DNA of 37,605 nucleotides from contig JAJQGU010000055.1 of NCBI GenBank assembly GCA_021200315.1, forward strand, positions 1 to 37,605, written 5' to 3'. The notes beneath the pieces were generated by a model. That model was not told the origin of the DNA. It ran no database searches and saw only the letters and a program-made list of their open reading frames with translations. Source of the stretch: Akkermansiaceae bacterium (GTDB taxonomy: Bacteria > Verrucomicrobiota > Verrucomicrobiia > Verrucomicrobiales > Akkermansiaceae). This document shows positions 8,309 to 15,967 of this stretch, in pieces (the stretch's first letter is position 1; each line of letters begins with the position of its first letter). Made by a program: the position numbers and the translations under genes.

Positions 8309-11233
8309 TCAGCGTCCGTCCGCCGCCCATCCGTTTTCCCCTTCCCGCCGGGCAGTCTCCCCGGAAGCCGCGCTCCGAGCGGGAGGAGGAGGTACTCTCC
8401 TGAGATACACCGTGCGCGGCCGCGTGCCGAGCTCTTCCAGCAAACGCACGGCGCGAGGGCTGCTCTGCGCGCGGAATACGCGTGTGGACTCCTTCGTCGG
8501 GAGCAAATTGCCGAAGGAAATGGCGCCCATGGGACAGGCCCGCTGGCAGGCGGTCTGCACAGCGTCCTCCGGCAAGACGAGATCGTCCCCGCTCCATTCG
8601 CTTTCACGGGATGAGCCGAGAGCGGAGAGAGCCTTATCGCGCTTGTGCCGATACAATGCCTCCCGGATACGCTGCACGCAATAGCTGCATTTCTCCATCA
8701 CGCCCCGGGAGCGCACCGTCACGCGGGGATTGACTTTCCGGCGGGTTTCGCGGGCAGAAGCGCTCGCGTAATCAAAGAAATTGAATTTGCGCGCGCCGTA
8801 GGGACAATTAGCCGCGCAGTACCGAGTACCCCAGCAACGGGGATAAACCATGGCGGACAGACCGTCTTCAGTGTGCACGGCGGCATTGACGGGGCAGACA
8901 GATTCGCAGGGAGCCGCCTCACACTGCTGGCAGGCCACGGGCACGGAAACGCGCCGCATATCCTGGCAGAGATAGCGGTCAATTCGGATCCATTGGAGAT
9001 TCCGCCCCCGCCGGAGCTCCTCCACGCCGACGACGGGAATGTTGTTTTCGGCGCGGCACGCCACAAGACAGGCGTTGCAGCCGAGACAAAGATTGAGATC
9101 AATGCTCATTCCCCACTGATGGCGGGGATCCGGGCAGGCACGGCTGTCGACGACGGGCGGCTCGCCGGATCGGGCGGAGGGTTCGGCCGTGCGCAGAATC
9201 TCCGGTTCGCTTCCGGGCGTCACGCGGGCGATGGGGGAACGGACGACGGAGCGGTCGAGCGGCAGGAGAAGGATATCTTCCGGCGCCGCGCTTTTCACGG
9301 AAATCCAGGGAAAGGTGTTCAGGCCGCCGCCGCACACAAGAGGCAGCGTAATGTGATCGCCGCCCGCCGCCGCCCGTTCCATGGCATCGCCGATCACGGG
9401 CAGTTCCAACGCAGGGAGCCCCTCCCGCCTCAGTCGCAACAGGCGGAGCGCGCCGTCTGGGAGTCCAGGCAGAGAGGCACGGGCGACGACTTCCCCGGCG
9501 ACGCCCGTCAGAGGATTGTAAAGCTCCCTGAGCCAGGCGTTGCAGTGATCGGCAGGAGATTTGAAGACCGCGTCGGGCCGGAGGCTGAGGGGGACGCCCC
9601 CAGCGGGAGAGGCGCGTTCGGGCAGTTCGGGAAAAATCACGGCGGGCGCACGGTGCAGAAGAGGATACCCATGCGCGGTGAATCCGTTTTGCTGCAATTC
9701 TTTCCATGCTTGATCGCGCAGGCGGGCGGCCTTTTTTGAAAGCTGATCAAACACGCGCCGCACACGGGTGAAGGCAGGCGAGAGCTGATTGGGTGAATCG
9801 GCGGCCGCGGCAAGCGCACCGCGCCCGGAAAGCAACCCGATCAGCACCTCCAGCTCGGAAACTCCGCCGCAGAGCGGAGCCGTCACAGGCTGGCGAATGC
9901 AGAGCCTCCCTTCGGGGTCGTAATCCAGCCCCCACTCCTCGAGCGGATGCGTGGCCGGCAGGCTCCACGATGCGGCGCGGGCGGTCTCGTCTTCATACAG
10001 GCAAAAGCGCACGCTCTCGGCCGTGCTCCGGCGCAGCGCCTCGCCGAAGGCGGCGTCCTCCGCCGCGGGATCTCCGGGCGCGAACAGGAAAAGCGTCTCG
10101 ATTTCGTCCGCTTCCAGAGCTTTCGTAAGGTCGGCAAGCGTGCCGCCGGCATGCGCGGGTCCCTGCAGAAAACGCAGCGTGCCGCCGGGAGCCTGCAGCA
10201 GAGTGTTGAGCGAAAGCACAACCTCGTGCACGGCGGCGGAAAGGTGTTCGCCGGCGAGTATGAGCGCCCCGCCCCGGCAATCCCAGAGGCGGCGGGCGCA
10301 GACCTCCACTTCACGGCGCACGGAAACGGAGGGAAATCCGAACTCCCGCGACAGCTCATCCTCCCGGGCAAGGTCGAGCAGCGCCCGGGCGATTTCGAAC
10401 ACAAAAGCTTCCATGCCCCCGGGACAGGAGATCAGGCAATCGGCCATGCCGCCGGTGAGGCTGGGAGATTCTTCCGCCGCGGCCAGCCAGACAAGCTTGT
10501 CGTACCGACCCGGAGACTGAGCGTAGTCCCCGCCCTCAGGCGTGCGCCGCGCCGCAAAGGAGGCACACGGCCCCACGGGCGAGTCTCCCAGAAAATCGCA
10601 GTCCAGCGCAAGAATCGCCTGCGCTTCGGAAAGGGCGCACCTCATCACGGCACCCGGCGCCACACGGCGGTCGAGCGCAGCTCTCAGGTTTCCCGTGGTG
10701 AAGGCGTCATGCGCAAAGACGCGCACCTGGGGGTTGCGCCGTCTCAGTTCCTCCACCAGCGCATCCCGCGCGGCGGAAGGCGCGCCGCCGAAGAGAAATC
10801 CCGTCTTGCCGCCGCCCGCGCATTGCTGGGCCCAGGCGGCGAAAGCTCCGTTGAACTCGTCGGGATCCGCCCGCCGGCCGTGAAAGCGCGTCTCTCGACA
10901 GCGAGCGGGATCATAGAGCGACAGCAGGGACGCCTGATCGCCCGCACTGATTCCAGAACGCCCCGGATAGGCCGGGTTTGGCTGCAAAAGAACGGGGTAT
11001 CCCTCCCGGCAGAGAACCACGACGGGCAGCGCCCCCCCCGCATGCGGCAGGCAAGTGGCGAAGGCTTCCGAGTCTCCGGGCACGCTCCACTCCGCCCCCG
11101 TCCGGAAGGGCACGAGATACTCCTCCGCCCGGCGGCATGCCGGAAGCAGGGACGCGCCCAGCAAGCCCATCGACTTCAGGAAGTCTCGGCGGCTCCATCG
11201 AGAGGAGAGAGGGCTGTGCGGCACATCCGGCAT
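8309..11233 (-). CDS. actB: Alternative complex III iron-sulfur subunit ActB-like
   Basis: ActB is the large peripheral subunit of alternative complex III, which oxidises quinol and passes electrons to periplasmic cytochrome c or directly to an oxidase. The 974-residue protein begins with a Tat-type signal (SRRDFLK, residues 14-20, then a hydrophobic run). Residues ~50-650 resemble a molybdopterin oxidoreductase fold; family members of this kind lack the cofactor. The C-terminal ~265 residues form a ferredoxin-like domain with four cysteine groups: C716LGCNACLVAC, CQQCEAAPCESVC, CWGTRYCAANCPYG, and KCSYCVQRI with CQRACP. These should hold three [4Fe-4S] and one [3Fe-4S] cluster. Its ATG overlaps the actA stop by one base (TGATG), so the two are translationally coupled. 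No actC-F follows within the window; copA comes next. Confidence 0.85.
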   Translation of the reverse strand: MPDVPHSPLSSRWSRRDFLKSMGLLGASLLPACRRAEEYLVPFRTGAEWSVPGDSEAFATCLPHAGGALPVVVLCREGYPVLLQPNPAYPGRSGISAGDQASLLSLYDPARCRETRFHGRRADPDEFNGAFAAWAQQCAGGGKTGFLFGGAPSAARDALVEELRRRNPQVRVFAHDAFTTGNLRAALDRRVAPGAVMRCALSEAQAILALDCDFLGDSPVGPCASFAARRTPEGGDYAQSPGRYDKLVWLAAAEESPSLTGGMADCLISCPGGMEAFVFEIARALLDLAREDELSREFGFPSVSVRREVEVCARRLWDCRGGALILAGEHLSAAVHEVVLSLNTLLQAPGGTLRFLQGPAHAGGTLADLTKALEADEIETLFLFAPGDPAAEDAAFGEALRRSTAESVRFCLYEDETARAASWSLPATHPLEEWGLDYDPEGRLCIRQPVTAPLCGGVSELEVLIGLLSGRGALAAAADSPNQLSPAFTRVRRVFDQLSKKAARLRDQAWKELQQNGFTAHGYPLLHRAPAVIFPELPERASPAGGVPLSLRPDAVFKSPADHCNAWLRELYNPLTGVAGEVVARASLPGLPDGALRLLRLRREGLPALELPVIGDAMERAAAGGDHITLPLVCGGGLNTFPWISVKSAAPEDILLLPLDRSVVRSPIARVTPGSEPEILRTAEPSARSGEPPVVDSRACPDPRHQWGMSIDLNLCLGCNACLVACRAENNIPVVGVEELRRGRNLQWIRIDRYLCQDMRRVSVPVACQQCEAAPCESVCPVNAAVHTEDGLSAMVYPRCWGTRYCAANCPYGARKFNFFDYASASARETRRKVNPRVTVRSRGVMEKCSYCVQRIREALYRHKRDKALSALGSSRESEWSGDDLVLPEDAVQTACQRACPMGAISFGNLLPTKESTRVFRAQSSPRAVRLLEELGTRPRTVYLRRVPPPPARSAASGETARREGENGWAADGR

Positions 11234-11874
11234 CAGTAGTGGCAGGCAGAGCAGTTAGCGGAAGGGGCGATGTTCCACCGGTGAATCAACTGTTCGGAGA
11301 GAAAGATGCTCTCCGGGGAAGAATCGTCGTATCCGGAGGAAGAAACTTCCTCGAGCGGACGGATGCCACGAGGGCTCTGGTGGCAGGAAACGCAGTCACG
11401 CATTCTCAGGCAGGGAGCCGCGGAGATTCTCTCCATGCGCGCCACGGCGCCATGGCAGGCCATACACGAGACACCTCGCGTCAGGTGGGCGGAATGATCG
11501 AATTTCACGAAATCAGGCAGTTTGTAGACGCGCACCCACTCCACAGGCTTTCCCGCGCGGCCGGAAAAATCCGGAGAGACCTCCTCGCGCAGGGGGCGCA
11601 ATCGGGGGTCGTCCGGCAGAATATGCCTGTGGCAGACAAAGCATGCGCCCGCATGAGGAAGGCCGGCGACGCCCGAACGCATGGCGCCGGTATGGCACGC
11701 GAGACAATCCATGCCCAGCCGTCCTGCGTGAGTCGCATGCGAAAACGGCATTGGCTGTTCAGGTTCATACGGCGGTGCCGACCAAGCGGCCATGTACACC
11801 ACGGCCATAAGGGCGGCGGCGAACAGAACGGCAATAAAAACGCCATGGACGGGGGTGTGCATTCTCGGCTGCAT
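11233..11874 (-). CDS. actA: Alternative complex III pentaheme cytochrome c subunit ActA-like
   Basis: A membrane-anchored periplasmic multiheme cytochrome that accepts electrons from ActB. The 213-residue protein has one N-terminal transmembrane anchor (residues ~10-31) and exactly five CxxCH heme sites: C57-H61, C78-H82, C137-H141, C161-H165 and C208-H212. Several extra His residues (H46, H49, H74, H127, H130) are placed to act as distal ligands. Five hemes and a single N-terminal helix match the ActA family, and actA-actB is the normal gene order. Its start is 1 bp after the stop of the upstream Gfo/Idh/MocA gene, so the three are probably one operon. The last heme motif ends only two residues from the C-terminus (CSACHY). 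Confidence 0.87.
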   Translation of the reverse strand: MQPRMHTPVHGVFIAVLFAAALMAVVYMAAWSAPPYEPEQPMPFSHATHAGRLGMDCLACHTGAMRSGVAGLPHAGACFVCHRHILPDDPRLRPLREEVSPDFSGRAGKPVEWVRVYKLPDFVKFDHSAHLTRGVSCMACHGAVARMERISAAPCLRMRDCVSCHQSPRGIRPLEEVSSSGYDDSSPESIFLSEQLIHRWNIAPSANCSACHY

Positions 11875-11875
11875 G

Positions 11876-13150
11876 TCATCGCCCAGGGACCGGCACGCGC
11901 ATTGCGGGCAGCGCGGAGTTCCACTTCAGGTTTTCGGGCATGAGCGCGTCGGTGTCGTCGAGAAGCTCCTCCCACGTGAGGCGCCTCCCCGTCTGGGCGG
12001 CATTGCGTCCGAGCAGAGCCACAAGAGTCTTCCGGGCGGCGGATTCGAGCGTCTGCTTCCATTCCCCGCTCCGGATGCAGCGGAAGAGCTCCGCATGCGT
12101 GAGGTCGTACATGCTTCCGCCCGGCCCTCGGTAACGCCAGCGTTCGCTCCCCAGAAAACGGGGTTTGCCGGGGGTGATAAGAGTTCCCTTCCCGCAGAGC
12201 GTGCGATCCTCAATTTCGCCGTGGCAGCCTTTCCACTGACGGCACGAGATGTGCGCTTCCACACCGTCGCCGTAATCGAAATAGACGTCATAGTGATCCC
12301 ATACGTCGCCGTCGTCCGTGCGCTGGGCGCGCCCGCCGCTGCCCACCGCCGCCGCGGGCATCCTCTCTCCGAAGGACCACAGCATGCCGTCGACGCAGTG
12401 GCAGACCTGCTCCACAAAAGGTCCTCCCGAGAGCCAGTTCCACGCAGTCCAGTTGCGCAGAGCCCAAGAGACGTCCCCCTCGCCGGCCGGACGGGAATCC
12501 AGCGACAAGGGCGATTTTGGCGGCGAGGTGAAATATTTCGCGTCGAAAGAAAGCGCCGCCCCCCATCGGCCGGAATCGAGCAGCCGATGAGCCTCGACGT
12601 TGGCGGGATCATAGCGCCAGCAAAAGCCGTCCAGAATCGCCAGCCGCCTCTCCCGAGCCGTCCGCGCCGCGTGAAGCACCGAAAGCGCTCCGGGCACGTC
12701 CACGGCCACGGGCTTTTCGACATACAGATGCTTATGCGCCTTCACCGCGGCGGCCACCATCGCCGGCCGAAAGCAGGGCGGAGTGGCCAGGAGCACTACG
12801 TCCACCCCGCTTTCAAGCAGATCGCGGTAGCCGTCCAGTCCCGCAAAACAGCGGGAATCAGGAACCAGCACGCGGCCGGGAAACTGCGCGTCCAACAGGC
12901 GCCGCCCCCTTTCCATCTGCTCGGGGAAAGCATCCGCCAAGGCGTGTACCACCGTATCGGCGTCGGCATTGAGCGCATTCGCGGCCGCGCCGAGACCGCG
13001 TCCCCCGCAGCCTGCCACGCCGATCCGGAGCGTACGCCTCGCCGGGGAAACTTCAGCCGCCGCACGCCGGGAGGAAGCCGCCAGCGCACCGCCCGCCGCG
13101 CCGATCAGCGTCTTCAGGAAGTCTCGTCTGGGAAGCATGGATGAATTCAC
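11876..13150 (-). CDS. Tat-exported Gfo/Idh/MocA family oxidoreductase
   Basis: An NAD(P)-dependent oxidoreductase of the Gfo/Idh/MocA superfamily with a twin-arginine signal (PRRDFLKTLIGAAGGALAASS), so it folds with cofactor in the cytoplasm and is exported to the periplasm. The Rossmann fold starts at RIGVAGCGGRGLG. The cofactor/active-site motif is EKPVAVD, and the C-terminal alpha/beta domain carries GGPFVEQVCHCVD and the HYDVYFDYGDG region. About 424 residues is normal for exported members. Relatives act on sugars, some by transient oxidation in glycosidase or epimerase reactions; the substrate here is unknown. A -10 box (TAGAAT, 13163-13158) ends 7 nt before the GTG at 13150, favouring that start; ATG 13138 is the alternative. 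Being directly upstream of actAB by 1 bp is unusual for this family. Confidence 0.88.
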   Translation of the reverse strand: MNSSMLPRRDFLKTLIGAAGGALAASSRRAAAEVSPARRTLRIGVAGCGGRGLGAAANALNADADTVVHALADAFPEQMERGRRLLDAQFPGRVLVPDSRCFAGLDGYRDLLESGVDVVLLATPPCFRPAMVAAAVKAHKHLYVEKPVAVDVPGALSVLHAARTARERRLAILDGFCWRYDPANVEAHRLLDSGRWGAALSFDAKYFTSPPKSPLSLDSRPAGEGDVSWALRNWTAWNWLSGGPFVEQVCHCVDGMLWSFGERMPAAAVGSGGRAQRTDDGDVWDHYDVYFDYGDGVEAHISCRQWKGCHGEIEDRTLCGKGTLITPGKPRFLGSERWRYRGPGGSMYDLTHAELFRCIRSGEWKQTLESAARKTLVALLGRNAAQTGRRLTWEELLDDTDALMPENLKWNSALPAMRVPVPGR

Positions 13151-13157
13151 GTCCCCT

Positions 13158-13163
13158 ATTCTA
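13158..13163 (-). promoter_or_regulatory. -10 element of the Gfo/Idh/MocA-actA-actB operon
   Basis: TAGAAT on the minus strand in a TGGTAGAAT context, ending 7 nt before the GTG at 13150. No convincing -35 box is visible 16-18 bp upstream, so this is weaker than the other promoters of this type. Confidence 0.4.
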
Positions 13164-13251
13164 CCAGACGAAGCCCCCTCTCTTCCATCCTAAATTTTAC
13201 CCGCCCCATGCGCTTTCGCCGCGCCCCGCCGCGAAAAAAATGAAAAAACTC

Positions 13252-13280
13252 TCGACAGCGCGCGCATTCCCTGCTATCAT
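13252..13280 (+). promoter_or_regulatory. Promoter of the tRNA-Met gene
   Basis: TCGACA (13252-13257), a 17-bp spacer and TATCAT (13275-13280). The tRNA begins 30 bp after the -10 box, leaving a 5' trailer of about 24 nt for RNase P. Confidence 0.55.
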
Positions 13281-13310
13281 CCATCCCGCATCTTTGCAAT
13301 CATACCGCAT

Positions 13311-13385
<75 letters not shown>

Positions 13386-13393
13386 TCTTTTTT

Positions 13394-13436
13394 CGCGCAG
13401 CCGCCGGAAGAGTCCGCGGCTGCGCGGTTTATTTAT
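13394..13436 (+). terminator. Intrinsic terminator of tRNA-Met
   Basis: CGCGCAGCCGC (13394-13404) pairs perfectly with GCGGCTGCGCG (13416-13426) in an 11-bp stem with an 11-nt loop, followed by GTTTATTTAT. It lies 8 bp after the tRNA CCA. Confidence 0.85.
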
Positions 13437-14337
13437 AATCGAATAAAAAGAGTTGCGGAGGCGGGCGCGCGGCTTGTATGTAATGAGAATTCGCTTAAAA
13501 GCGTTCATTTTCCCCTCAGAACGTCCTTATCGAGAGTTTCGCGTCCCAAAGAACGCGGCGGGAAATCATCACATAAGACGTTGGTAAATATCTTATTGAA
13601 ACAAAAAAAACAGCCCGCATGCTCGAAGATGGCTTTTTCTTCAAGCCGCGGCAAGAAACATCAATAATTGAGGCAAGCGGAAAAGGAAGATTCGCAGAAC
13701 GTCGTTTTTAAGTTGTTATAAATCCGCACTTGCGCTTGGAATTGGGAAAACGCTTCTTGAAAAGCTGGAGATGGGGAGATTTCGTTTTGAGTCAAAGGTG
13801 GGTCTGACTGCGGCACGGCTTTGTAAAAAACGAATTAACGAGCGAGAATATTGACTCGCAATGGAGCCGCCCGGGCGTTCGAACAGCGTTGGAGCGCGGG
13901 ATGCGAGATGTCCATCGAAGGCGCCGAAAGATTCAAATTATCTCTTCTCCAGCCCTTTAGAAAAATAATTGTTTTCTTTCGAGAAAAACTTGCACATGGT
14001 TTGAAATCATGTACTTATTCGAAACCAATCATTCCCCGGCGGAGAATCGGCCGGCCATGGGAACCCTCCATGGCGTCTGCATGGTTGTCAATCCGGTGTA
14101 CTCCCCGCTGAAATGTTGTTCCCCTCTGTCTCGGGCTTCACAGGAAGAAATGTCGAGGAAAGCAAATTCGCGGCAAAAAGTGAAACCGGCTGAAAAAATG
14201 TCAACAAATACCTGATCGACGCCGCGGACGGGGCTTCTTCCCTACCTTTGACCCATGGCGCGAAACAGCACGGAAAACTCGTCACGGGAATATTTGATCA
14301 GCTCCTTGAAGAATAGTATACAATAAAGAAAAAGCAA
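13437..14337. other. About 0.9 kb without a recognisable gene
   Basis: This stretch between the tRNA terminator and gluQ is visibly richer in A and T than its surroundings. It has no frame longer than about 86 codons and none that resembles a known protein. I looked for tmRNA, RNase P RNA and SRP RNA core sequences and did not see them. A possible TTGCAC-16-TACTTA promoter lies near 13991-14018 (+). Its base composition and its position beside a tRNA would fit a decayed acquired segment, but no integrase, att repeat or IS end is visible. Confidence 0.5.
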
Positions 14338-15219
14338 TCAGGGAAGCGACCAAACACCCCCGCGGGCATGCGCTCGGAGCACGGAATCGATCACTTCCCG
14401 AACCGTGTACCCGGCGGCGCGCAAAGACGCAATGGAGCGCGCGCCATCCCGCTTGGCCAAGCGGCGGCCGCTCTCGTCGAGCAGAAGTCCATGATGACGC
14501 CACACCAGTACAGGCAGACCCAACAGCGCCTGCAGCGTACGGTGCACATGCGTGGCCTCGAAAAGATCCATTCCCCGGGTGACATGAGTAACACCTTGCT
14601 CGGCGTCGTCAACCACCACGGCGAGATGGTAGCTGGCGGGACAATCCCTGCGAGCCAGAATCACATCTCCCGTTTCGGAGGGAACGCAGCGCTGCATGCC
14701 CCGCAATAAGTCCTCCCATTCGAGAATACCGACGAGATCCTGAGCCCGGCGGCAATCGAGCCGCCAGCAATGGGCATCTCCGCGAGCGAGCCGCTCTTCG
14801 CGTTCAGCCTCGCCCATGAGACGGCAAGTGCCCGGGTAAACAATCCCCAACGCTCCATGCGGCGCACGCCCCGACTCCGCCGCCTGCTCCCGGATTTCCC
14901 GCCGCGTACAAAAGCAGGGATAAAGAACCCCCGCATCGCGCAAAAGCGCGCACGCACGGGCGTACGCATCCATCCGCCCGCTCTGTATCAGTGGAGCGCC
15001 GTCAAAATGAAGCCCCAGCCATGCGAGATCCTCGGCCGCCCGCAACTGATATTCCGCCCGGCATCGCGCAGAGTCCAGATTTTCCCAGCGGAGGCGGCAA
15101 ACGCCGCCGTTTTCATGAGCCAGAGCGAGCGCCTCCATGGCGGCATAAACATGCCCCACATGCAGAAGGCCACTCGGACTCGGGGCGAATCTCGTGACAA
15201 ATGTCCGCTGCCCGGCCAT
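14338..15219 (-). CDS. gluQ: Glutamyl-Q tRNA(Asp) synthetase
   Basis: A truncated paralogue of glutamyl-tRNA synthetase that activates glutamate and attaches it to the queuosine base of tRNA(Asp). The 293-residue protein holds only the catalytic Rossmann core. Class I motif 1 is RFAPSPSGLLHVGH (HVGH at 20-23), followed by RWENLDSAR. A zinc-binding segment is formed by PCFC and YPGTC. The KMSKS-like motif is RLAKRDGARS near residue 258. The anticodon-binding domain of true GluRS is absent, which separates it from gltX, and the length fits GluQ. It follows the nitroreductase gene by 27 bp and is probably the third gene of the GH89-nitroreductase-gluQ unit. It implies that the organism carries queuosine in tRNA. 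An A/T-rich tract with TTTTTCTTTATT follows the stop, without an evident hairpin. Confidence 0.93.
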   Translation of the reverse strand: MAGQRTFVTRFAPSPSGLLHVGHVYAAMEALALAHENGGVCRLRWENLDSARCRAEYQLRAAEDLAWLGLHFDGAPLIQSGRMDAYARACALLRDAGVLYPCFCTRREIREQAAESGRAPHGALGIVYPGTCRLMGEAEREERLARGDAHCWRLDCRRAQDLVGILEWEDLLRGMQRCVPSETGDVILARRDCPASYHLAVVVDDAEQGVTHVTRGMDLFEATHVHRTLQALLGLPVLVWRHHGLLLDESGRRLAKRDGARSIASLRAAGYTVREVIDSVLRAHARGGVWSLP

Positions 15220-15246
15220 GCTGACGCCATGTGAACAACAATCGCG

Positions 15247-15930
15247 TCAGTTTCCGGGCGACGCGCCACTCTCCGCAGAGAATCCGGCATCGGCCTTTTT
15301 TTCGGGATACCCCACACTGACCGTGTACGTAATAATCTGCTTCTCGCCGAGACCAAGTTTTTTATGAATCGAGTCCCGATCCACGGCGCCACGGAAAACG
15401 GCGGCCATCCCTTCAGAGGCACAGTAAAGGTAAATATTCTGCCCGATAAAACCGGAATCCACATGTGTCAACGGCACATCAATGCACTTGTCAGCGTCGG
15501 CCACAATGAGAATCTCCGCCACGCCGAAACTGCCGGCCACGGGCAGGAGATTCTCTTCGGTGAGCCGCACCAGTCTGTTCTTCCGGGCGTCATAGGAATA
15601 GCCCCCCGAAGGAAGAAGCACAATCAGCTCGAGCTCCTGCACATTGCGGGCTGTGGGCGCCGTCCGTTTGGCCGGGCGATTAAAGCCGTTCGCCGCCCAA
15701 AGAAGGCCAGAGAGCCGTTCGGCGTCAAGCTCGCGTGTCTTGTCCATCCTCCGGATCGTCTGCCGTTTGTCAAGAGCCTCGTTCAAAGGCATGCCGCCCG
15801 TCCTCACAGGTGCGGGCAGCACCTCCTCACCGCCGGCAGGCTGCGTCTCCTGAGCTTGCGTGAGCCCTCCCGCGGACAACAGGAGAGAAGCCACGCACCA
15901 CTTCTTGAATACACGTATCGTCATAGACAT
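15247..15930 (-). CDS. Exported nitroreductase-family (SagB/ThcOx-like) flavoprotein
   Basis: A 227-residue precursor with an N-terminal Sec-type signal peptide (basic IRVFKKW, hydrophobic ASLLLSAGGL, cleavage near AQA) followed by an FMN-type nitroreductase fold. The phosphate-binding segment is ALDKRQTIRRMD, then LLWAANGFNRPAKRTAPTARNVQELELIV (the NGxNRP...RTAPSARN pattern of the SagB/ThcOx-like branch). The remainder has AEILIVADA and HVDSGFIGQNIYLYCASEGM, and ends in a YTVSVGYPEK strand. Family members oxidise or reduce diverse substrates with FMN and NAD(P)H; the substrate here cannot be told. Export is odd for an NAD(P)H-dependent flavoenzyme. The start ATG 15930 (MSMTIRV) is preferred; ATG 15924 is also possible. 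It sits 37 bp behind the GH89 gene and 27 bp before gluQ. Confidence 0.82.
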   Translation of the reverse strand: MSMTIRVFKKWCVASLLLSAGGLTQAQETQPAGGEEVLPAPVRTGGMPLNEALDKRQTIRRMDKTRELDAERLSGLLWAANGFNRPAKRTAPTARNVQELELIVLLPSGGYSYDARKNRLVRLTEENLLPVAGSFGVAEILIVADADKCIDVPLTHVDSGFIGQNIYLYCASEGMAAVFRGAVDRDSIHKKLGLGEKQIITYTVSVGYPEKKADAGFSAESGASPGN

Positions 15931-15967
15931 TCTATTTTTACGCGGAGCATCGCCAGAATCAAGCAAA

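Noticed and set aside
8205..8597. N-terminal extension of copA to 8597
   Set aside because: It would overlap actB by almost 290 bp, lacks family resemblance, and a promoter lies just before ATG 8204.
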